Source of the DNA: an uncultured Alphaproteobacteria bacterium
GTDB lineage: Bacteria; Pseudomonadota; Alphaproteobacteria; CAAHEQ01; UBA3637
Assembly (NCBI GenBank): GCA_944392795.1
Contig: CALXXX010000012.1
Coordinates: 1-60,225, forward strand
Reading direction: 5' to 3'
DNA length: 60,225 bases
The first letter of the stretch is position 1. Every line of letters begins with the position of its first letter. A program made the position numbers and the translations under genes. This document shows, one piece after another, positions 54,796 through 60,225 of this stretch. The notes beneath the pieces are model-generated. The model was not told where the DNA came from. It was given only the letters and a program-made list of their open reading frames with translations, and ran no database searches.

Positions 54796-55134
54796 TTACT
54801 TTTTTTCAGCCAAAATATGAATATGTAAGTGAGGAACTTCCTGACCAGCACCGGATCCCACATTCATCAACAACTTATAGCCCCCTTGAACAACGCCCAA
54901 TTGCTTTGCAACAGCTTCAACCGCTTTAAAAATACCATTCACTTCTTCTTTTTCAGCACGCTCCATCAAATCATTAAAGTCCGTATAGGCTGACTTCGGG
55001 ACAACCAACACATGAACAGGCGCTTTGGGATGAATATCATTAAAAGCTATTACATATTCATCTTCGTAAAGTTTGTTCGTTGGGATTTCTCCTCTTAGAA
55101 TTTTAGCAAAAACATTATTTATATCGTATGTCAT
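54796..55134 (-). CDS. HIT-family nucleotide-binding hydrolase
   Basis: Hint-type purine nucleotide phosphoramidase/hydrolase, 112 aa. The HIT motif HLHIHI is at 102-107, with FNDIHPKAPVHVLVVPK (31-47) and the GQEVPH stretch leading into it. First gene of a pair with the histidine phosphatase and divergent from ndk. Confidence 0.93.
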   Translation of the reverse strand: MTYDINNVFAKILRGEIPTNKLYEDEYVIAFNDIHPKAPVHVLVVPKSAYTDFNDLMERAEKEEVNGIFKAVEAVAKQLGVVQGGYKLLMNVGSGAGQEVPHLHIHILAEKK

Positions 55135-55183
55135 TTTGTCCTCCTTTTTTTATCAGTTTAATCATCCTTTGATGAAAAAACAA

Positions 55184-55212
55184 TTGTTTTATGGCGCAAA
55201 AACAGTTATAAA
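55184..55212 (+). promoter_or_regulatory. ndk promoter
   Basis: TTGTTT (55184-55189), 17-bp spacer, TATAAA (55207-55212), 30 bp before the ndk ATG. Confidence 0.5.
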
Positions 55213-55241
55213 AAAGAAATATATTGAATAAGGAGAAAAAA

Positions 55242-55664
55242 ATGGCAATAGAACAGACTCTTTCAATCATTAAACCGGATGCAACACAAAGAAACTTAAC
55301 CGGAGAAATCAATGCGATTTTAGAAAATGCAGGCTTTCAAATTATTGCTCAAAAACGAATCCGTTTATCCAAAAAACAAGCTGAACAATTTTATGCCGTT
55401 CATCAGGGAAAGCCTTTTTTTAATGATTTAGCTGAATATATGTCTTCTGCACCAATCGTTGTTCAAGTCCTTCAAAAAGAAAATGCGATTGCCGATTATC
55501 GCCAAATTATGGGAGCAACGAATCCAGAAAATGCAGCCGAAGGAACCATTCGTCGTCGTTTTGCCGAATCTGTTCAACATAATTCCGTTCATGGCTCAGA
55601 TGCGCCAGAAACCGCTCGTGAAGAAATTGCTTTTTTCTTTAGTAAAATGGAAATCGTGGGATAA
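55242..55664 (+). CDS. ndk: Nucleoside diphosphate kinase
   Basis: Transfers the gamma phosphate between nucleoside di- and triphosphates through a phospho-His. 140 aa, standard size. [18 protein letters not shown] at the start and the active-site NSVHGSD with His117. AAGGAGA precedes the ATG at 55242, so the upstream in-frame codons are leader. A DUF2066 gene follows at 2 bp. Confidence 0.97.
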   Translation: MAIEQTLSIIKPDATQRNLTGEINAILENAGFQIIAQKRIRLSKKQAEQFYAVHQGKPFFNDLAEYMSSAPIVVQVLQKENAIADYRQIMGATNPENAAEGTIRRRFAESVQHNSVHGSDAPETAREEIAFFFSKMEIVG

Positions 55665-55666
55665 AT

Positions 55667-56980
55667 ATGTTTAAAAAAGTTTTTTTCTTTCTCTTTATCA
55701 TATTCAGTTTCCCTGCCTTGGCAGATATGTTTTTAGTTCGAAGTATTCCTGTTGATATCTCGGCGGACAATGCAACACACGCACGTGAACTGGCCATGCA
55801 AGAGGCTCAAGAAAAAGCTTTTTATAAAATGATGAACAGACTCACCTTGCCAGAAGATTTGGACAACTTACCCATGTTGTCAACTGAAGATATTATCAAT
55901 TTAGTTCAAGATATTTCTGTTGCCAACGAAAAAACTTCTTCCGTACGCTACATTGCCGATGTTGATGTTCAATTTAATGCCGCTGCTATGCAAACTTTCT
56001 TTCAAGAATATCAAGTCCCTTATGTAACAGAACCTGCTGGCCGTTGTGTTATATTGCCAGTTTTTAAAGCGAATACAAATACACCTCCTCAATTGTGGAG
56101 CGATCATAATCCTTGGCTCTTAACGTGGGAACAAGTAACCGAATATAGTGATTTAGTTCCTCTTGTCGTTCCCATGGGAGATTTACAGGATATTTCTGTT
56201 TTTAGTGAAGATAAGCTTTTTCATACGGCAGAAACAGATATCACTCCTTTGTTAAACCGTTATCAAGCGCGAGAAGCGCTCATTATGGAAGCTGTTGTTG
56301 ATCCTGTTTTGAATCAAGTCAAAATTACAATTCAACCCTATTCCCCCAACAAAAGCGCTTTTGGAACAATGACATTTCGAGTGCCGATTGATGCTACGCT
56401 ACCGAATGTTCTTAAAAACGCAGCCGATCAAGCTGTTCAGCTCTTAGAGCAAAAATGGCGAGAAAAAACGGCTGTTCGTTTTGATAATCCGACCTCATTA
56501 ACAGCTGTTGTTCCTATTCAAAATTTAGGAGAATGGATTGCTATTCGGAAACGTTTAGATGAAGTTAAACTCATCAAACAATATTTAGTTCAAGCTGTTC
56601 GAAAAGATCAGGCACAAATCGAAATTTTCTTTGCAGGAAACTTAGCACCTTTTCTGGACGCACTTCGCCGAGAAGGTTTATTTTTGGCGCCGACAGGAGA
56701 TAATTTATGGAGCTTACGAGACATTAAAGATGTTCCGCCTGAAGAGATTAATGCTTTAGTTGTTCCTTCCATTTCAAAAGAAATGACAACAGACGAGCTT
56801 CCTCCTGTTTCTGTCAATTCAAATATTGCCGAGCCTCTTCCAACCTCAGCACAATCTATTTCACCGATTCAACCGATGAATACAGCAAACATGATGACTA
56901 TTCCATCCATTACTCAACCTGAAAGTTTACAAATGTTGGAAGAAATGCATCAAAACGTTCCTTTGAAAACAGGAGAATAA
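55667..56980 (+). CDS. DUF2066 envelope protein
   Basis: A 437-aa exported protein with a signal peptide (KKVFFFLFIIFSFPALA, cleavage near residue 19). The next 330 residues match the DUF2066 pattern of alphaproteobacteria, starting VRSIPVDISADNATHARELA and ending in a ferritin-like-free beta/alpha region; function unknown. The C-terminal 90 residues are Pro/Ser/Thr-rich. Order DUF2066, PerM-type permease, Hda-like is conserved in the group and suggests a shared transcript with ndk. Confidence 0.85.
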   Translation: MFKKVFFFLFIIFSFPALADMFLVRSIPVDISADNATHARELAMQEAQEKAFYKMMNRLTLPEDLDNLPMLSTEDIINLVQDISVANEKTSSVRYIADVDVQFNAAAMQTFFQEYQVPYVTEPAGRCVILPVFKANTNTPPQLWSDHNPWLLTWEQVTEYSDLVPLVVPMGDLQDISVFSEDKLFHTAETDITPLLNRYQAREALIMEAVVDPVLNQVKITIQPYSPNKSAFGTMTFRVPIDATLPNVLKNAADQAVQLLEQKWREKTAVRFDNPTSLTAVVPIQNLGEWIAIRKRLDEVKLIKQYLVQAVRKDQAQIEIFFAGNLAPFLDALRREGLFLAPTGDNLWSLRDIKDVPPEEINALVVPSISKEMTTDELPPVSVNSNIAEPLPTSAQSISPIQPMNTANMMTIPSITQPESLQMLEEMHQNVPLKTGE

Positions 56981-56981
56981 T

Positions 56982-58034
56982 ATGAAAAAAATTACCTTTT
57001 TTTGGATAGCTGTCATTTTTTTAATTGCACTCGCTTTCTACCTATTACGTGGCATTATGCTGCCTTTTGTCATGAGCTTTATCTTAGCTTACATTCTCAA
57101 TCCCCTGGTTAAAAAATTGGTCGTTCACAAATGGAATAGAATGATAGCGACACTTGTTGTTATTGTCGGATTGATTATCAGTATCTTATTATCTATTTTG
57201 ATTATTGTTCCTGTCTTAGAAGCTCAAGTTGTCTCATTTGTTCGCAAAATTCCGACTTATGCGGCAACGCTATGGACACGCATTCAGCCTTTGTTTGATT
57301 ATGTTAAAGAATATATTCATGAAAATCAATTAGCTAACATTAAAGAAGCTTTATCCCAACAAAGCATGCAAGTCGTTAATGAACTAGGTAACACCTTAAT
57401 GGGACTTTTCAGTCAAAGTGCTGTTTTGTTTGACATTGTTTCATTTATTATTATCACACCGGTTGTGACTTTCTATCTGTTAGCCGATTGGGATGTCATC
57501 GTGATGAAGATAAAAAAGCTGTTTCCCCGTCGCAATGCGCCTTTTTTGGAAGAAAAAATGGCGGAATTAGATATGACTTTATCTGCCTTTGTTCGCGGTC
57601 AAGCTATTGTTTGTTTATTTTTAGCATTATTTTATGGCATCGGATTATCCGTGATTGGAATTGATTTAGGATTTGGAATCGGTTTTATTTCCGGCTTATT
57701 ATCCTTTATTCCATATGTCGGCAGTTTAACAGGCTTTTTCTTAAGTCTTCTCATGGCTTTTACACAATCGGCTGAATGGTCTTTATTCGTTGGCATATTA
57801 CTTGTATTCGGTATTGGGCAATTCTTTGAAGGATATGTTCTGACACCAAAGCTGGTTGGAGACAAAGTTGGCTTACATCCGGCCTGGGTTATTTTTGCTC
57901 TTTTTGCTGGTGGCTCTCTTTTCGGGTTCTTGGGCGTTTTATTGGCTGTTCCAATTGCGGCTATGTTAGGCGTTTTAATTCGAACTGCCGTTGGTTTTTA
58001 CCAAAACAGTCTTTTTTATAAGGCTAAAAAATGA
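56982..58034 (+). CDS. AI-2E/PerM-family membrane protein
   Basis: A 350-aa polytopic protein of the AI-2E (PerM/YdiK) family: two N-terminal helices, a long loop (about 85-145), then helices to the end. Family segments FVMSFILAYILNPLVKKL, LIGIGFISG-type glycine helices and FEGYVLTPKLVGDKVGLHP are visible. Members include exporters and Na+/H+ antiporters; the substrate here is not known. Its stop overlaps the Hda-like start (ATGA, 58031-58034). Confidence 0.92.
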   Translation: MKKITFFWIAVIFLIALAFYLLRGIMLPFVMSFILAYILNPLVKKLVVHKWNRMIATLVVIVGLIISILLSILIIVPVLEAQVVSFVRKIPTYAATLWTRIQPLFDYVKEYIHENQLANIKEALSQQSMQVVNELGNTLMGLFSQSAVLFDIVSFIIITPVVTFYLLADWDVIVMKIKKLFPRRNAPFLEEKMAELDMTLSAFVRGQAIVCLFLALFYGIGLSVIGIDLGFGIGFISGLLSFIPYVGSLTGFFLSLLMAFTQSAEWSLFVGILLVFGIGQFFEGYVLTPKLVGDKVGLHPAWVIFALFAGGSLFGFLGVLLAVPIAAMLGVLIRTAVGFYQNSLFYKAKK

Positions 58035-58687
58035 TCCCTCATCAACAAATTCCTCTTCCTCTGTCCTATAGAACAGCCTATGACAGAGAAGATTATATGG
58101 TATCAACTGCTAATGCCGAAGCTGTTCAATGGATCGATGCTTATCCAAACTGGCCTCAACATGCTCTGCTGCTCGTCGGAGAAGAAGGATCTGGTAAAAC
58201 CCATCTAGCAACAGTCTTTTCTAAAAACAGAATCGCTGCCCGTGAAATATCCATCGATCAAATCCCCTTTTTACCTGAAAAAGTTGTCGTTGAAGATATC
58301 AATGATGTTCAAAATGAAGATATTCTCTTTCATCTTTACAATTATGCGCGTGAAAATAATCACTATGTTTTAATGACTGCAGAAACACTTCCTTTTTGGA
58401 AAAAACCTGATGTTAAAACACGTATGAGTACCCTACCTATTGTCAAAATTTTGCCGCCAGATGATGTTTTAATGATGTCCTTACTTTTAAAACAATTCAA
58501 AGAAAGACAGGTGTTAATAGAATCAGGCGTTATTTCTTATTTATTAACGCATCTTGCCCGCTCTTATAAAGCTATTCGCACGCTGGTAGAAAAAGCTGAT
58601 CAAATATCTTTAGCGCAAAAAAGGCCTCTGACTATTCCACTTATTAAAGAAGCGCTAGAAGAAATAAAAAAAGAAAAGTTGCTTTAA
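58031..58687 (+). CDS. Hda-like DnaA-related AAA+ protein
   Basis: A 218-aa protein lacking the DNA-binding domain of DnaA. Walker A GEEGSGKT (50-57), Walker B-like VVVEDIND (85-92) and a lid region with LLKQFKERQVLIE. Such proteins (Hda/HdaA) work with the sliding clamp to trigger ATP hydrolysis by DnaA. A clamp-binding start such as QxxLPL is seen as QQIPLPL (5-11). Position after the PerM-type gene is the usual alphaproteobacterial one. It overlaps the convergent DUF2336 gene by 4 bp. Confidence 0.88.
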   Translation: MIPHQQIPLPLSYRTAYDREDYMVSTANAEAVQWIDAYPNWPQHALLLVGEEGSGKTHLATVFSKNRIAAREISIDQIPFLPEKVVVEDINDVQNEDILFHLYNYARENNHYVLMTAETLPFWKKPDVKTRMSTLPIVKILPPDDVLMMSLLLKQFKERQVLIESGVISYLLTHLARSYKAIRTLVEKADQISLAQKRPLTIPLIKEALEEIKKEKLL

Positions 58688-59817
58688 TTGAGCTCAACAT
58701 GAGCTTCTGTTGCACTTTGCCCGATTTTTTGCAAGAAATAATCTCGATCGGCTTCATCTAGAGGAATATTGTTATCATCAAACAACATCAATAATCGTTC
58801 GACCATTCGTCTTCCAAAATGATCGCGATAACCATCTTCCGTTTCTTCTAACATTTCTCTAAACGTCTTAACGGCCAATCGAACAGCCGGAAACATATCA
58901 GGAGGTAATCCTGTCTCTTCATATAACCGCTCCAAGCCTAATGTGCCTGAGTCATAAATTAGAATCCGTGCGTTTCGAATAGGAATACCTGCCTTAATCG
59001 CCATAGCATATTCAAAAAACTTCATATCTCCGACACAAACAGAGCGCAAAACAAGATTAGGTGTTAGTCGATCTACACCATTCAAGTGAATGACAAGAGT
59101 TCGCACATCTTCTTCTGTCGATGCTTCAGATAAGCTTAAAATTGCTTTCTCACGTGTCTGCGAAACCAATGTCGTAATCAGTTGTGCCGGTAAATCACGT
59201 CGTGTCAATAACTGACGTTTCAGTTCATCAGAAACATGTGTTATTAACTTTTCCAGTACATAAACAGGAACTTTAGGTCTCATTAGCAAAGGACGATGAA
59301 TATTTTCATTATCTTGAAAACGCTCTAGTAACTTATCGTACCCATATTCGGAAATTTGCGCCCCATAATTAGATATCAAAATTACAACTGGTGTCTCGGA
59401 AGCATCTTCAATTAAAATTTCTGCGACACGAGATGAAACATTTTCTCGATTAGCAACGGCTATTTGTTTATCTTCATCATGACTTTTAACAATGTCTATT
59501 AAGTCTCTTTCCGTCAGCACATCGGAATATTGTATCATCGGCATAGCAACAGTTGCGACATCTTTAATAATCTTTTCAACAATATCATGCGGCAAAAAAG
59601 AGCAATTTTTCAAGCTATCCGATAAATCAGCACGAACCTGAATTTCAACATCATTTGTAATTAAACGAAAAATGTCCTCAGCTATTTTTTTTTCTGTTTG
59701 AGAAAGAGTTTGAGTCTTGTATTGTTCAGATACCTTTTTAGCTGTATCAGAACGAACATGAGCCGATGGATTTGCCAACAACAAATCCACATCTTTTTGT
59801 GTTAACTTTGTACTCAT
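58684..59817 (-). CDS. DUF2336 helical-repeat protein
   Basis: A 377-aa protein of the DUF2336 family, made of helical repeats; no signal peptide. The family segments DVDLLLANPSAHVRSDTAKKV and the central RPLLMRPKVPVYVLEKL are present. Its role is unknown; in several alphaproteobacteria it lies near regulators. The ATG at 59829 gives four more residues (MIRD), and neither start has a strong ribosome site. Convergent with the Hda-like gene; downstream of the broken PhoB-like gene on the same strand. Confidence 0.85.
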   Translation of the reverse strand: MSTKLTQKDVDLLLANPSAHVRSDTAKKVSEQYKTQTLSQTEKKIAEDIFRLITNDVEIQVRADLSDSLKNCSFLPHDIVEKIIKDVATVAMPMIQYSDVLTERDLIDIVKSHDEDKQIAVANRENVSSRVAEILIEDASETPVVILISNYGAQISEYGYDKLLERFQDNENIHRPLLMRPKVPVYVLEKLITHVSDELKRQLLTRRDLPAQLITTLVSQTREKAILSLSEASTEEDVRTLVIHLNGVDRLTPNLVLRSVCVGDMKFFEYAMAIKAGIPIRNARILIYDSGTLGLERLYEETGLPPDMFPAVRLAVKTFREMLEETEDGYRDHFGRRMVERLLMLFDDNNIPLDEADRDYFLQKIGQSATEAHVELN

Positions 59818-59925
59818 ATCTCGTATCATGTCAACCGCTGAATCCGACCTTTCTATGGTATCAATGAATCAACCGACTACATCATGGCATATAAAGGTAA
59901 ATAAAAAATAAACGATAACAGATTT

Positions 59926-60225
59926 TTATGTATTTTCATCTTTTGATACTTGAAGCGCATATCCCATTGAACGAACAGTTCGAATGACATCTTTTGCTTT
60001 CTGAGCATTTAACGCTTGACGTAATCGTTTAACATGAACATCAACGGTTCGTGTTTCTACATGAATCGCATGACCCCATACGGCTGTTAACAACTCTTCA
60101 CGAGAAAAAACCTTTTCAGGAGCAGACATGAAAATCTACAACAATCGAAATCCTGTAGAACCTAAATGCATAATGTTTCCTGCACGTGTAACCTCTTTTT
60201 TTTCACTTTACACACGAATATCACC
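59926..60225 (-). pseudogene. Broken PhoB/OmpR-type response regulator, partial
   Basis: The last 67 codons (from the ATG at 60129) give an intact OmpR-type winged helix end: FSREELLTAVWGH, ETRTVDVHVKRLRQAL and RTVRSMGYAL. The same frame continues upstream to the window edge and still reads as PhoB-like (GDIRV, SEKKEVTRAG, IMHLGSTGFRLL), but with TAA at 60210-60208 and TAG at 60138-60136. Both are one base from Glu codons, and the usual TEF is TGF. The start of the gene is outside the window. A 67-aa product from the internal ATG would lack most of the winged helix. Sequencing error is possible but two stops make it less likely. Confidence 0.8.

Noticed and set aside
59926-60225. Stop codon reassignment to explain TAA and TAG in the PhoB-like frame
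   Set aside because: Genes throughout the window end normally at TAA, TAG and TGA and none needs readthrough; nonsense mutation is simpler.

Overview
The window is 60 kb of an AT-rich, gene-dense bacterial chromosome. Its families point to an alphaproteobacterium, probably a small-genome host-associated or gut lineage near Rhodospirillales. The clues are a GatCAB amidotransferase, an RHH_4-type ribbon-helix-helix protein, a DUF2336 protein beside a PhoB-like regulator, the DUF2066 / PerM-type permease / Hda-like order, ankyrin proteins and a giant Cys-rich autotransporter. No phage, insertion sequence, integrase, CRISPR array or rRNA operon was seen. The taxonomic placement is inference from families and gene order.

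Layout. 1-3.5 kb (minus): tatD, tcdA and a partial uvrD. 3.6-9.2 kb (plus): TrkH potassium channel, a 79-aa protein and a 1281-aa AsmA-like protein. 9.2-15.6 kb (minus): five tightly packed genes, mtaB, ftsY, a membrane/HEAT-repeat protein resembling NTT nucleotide transporters, a lone cyclic-nucleotide-binding domain and a parvulin isomerase. 15.7-16.8 kb: an AnmK homologue with an eroded phosphate-binding loop. 16.8-21.6 kb (minus): a compact operon with a NERD-like membrane protein, a VirD4/TraG coupling ATPase, an HNH-like protein, a SUKH-like protein and a small membrane protein. 21.8-24.1 kb: an RHH regulator, a J-domain protein and trpS with a leader attenuator. 24.1-35.8 kb: ankyrin protein, EttA, papain-like protein, coiled-coil protein and a 2271-aa autotransporter. 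36-42.3 kb: tRNA-Leu, two unknown genes, gatCAB and a radical SAM protein. 42.4-54.2 kb: dnaK and dnaJ bracket a mixed block (diguanylate cyclase with FtsB, MFS transporter, tRNA-Arg, mutT, peroxiredoxin, three regulators, a GNAT enzyme). 54.2-60.2 kb: HIT and phosphatase genes, ndk, DUF2066, PerM-type permease, Hda-like protein, DUF2336 and a broken phoB-like gene at the edge.

The strongest new signal is upstream of trpS. A promoter is followed by a 16-codon reading frame with a good ribosome binding site and two adjacent Trp codons. After it come three mutually exclusive RNA stems ending in an intrinsic terminator. This is the full layout of a ribosome-mediated attenuator, here in front of tryptophanyl-tRNA synthetase. 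Other points of interest are the coupling-protein/HNH/SUKH operon without other type IV secretion genes, the transporter-HEAT plus cyclic-nucleotide pair, the degenerate AnmK, and a response regulator with two in-frame nonsense codons.
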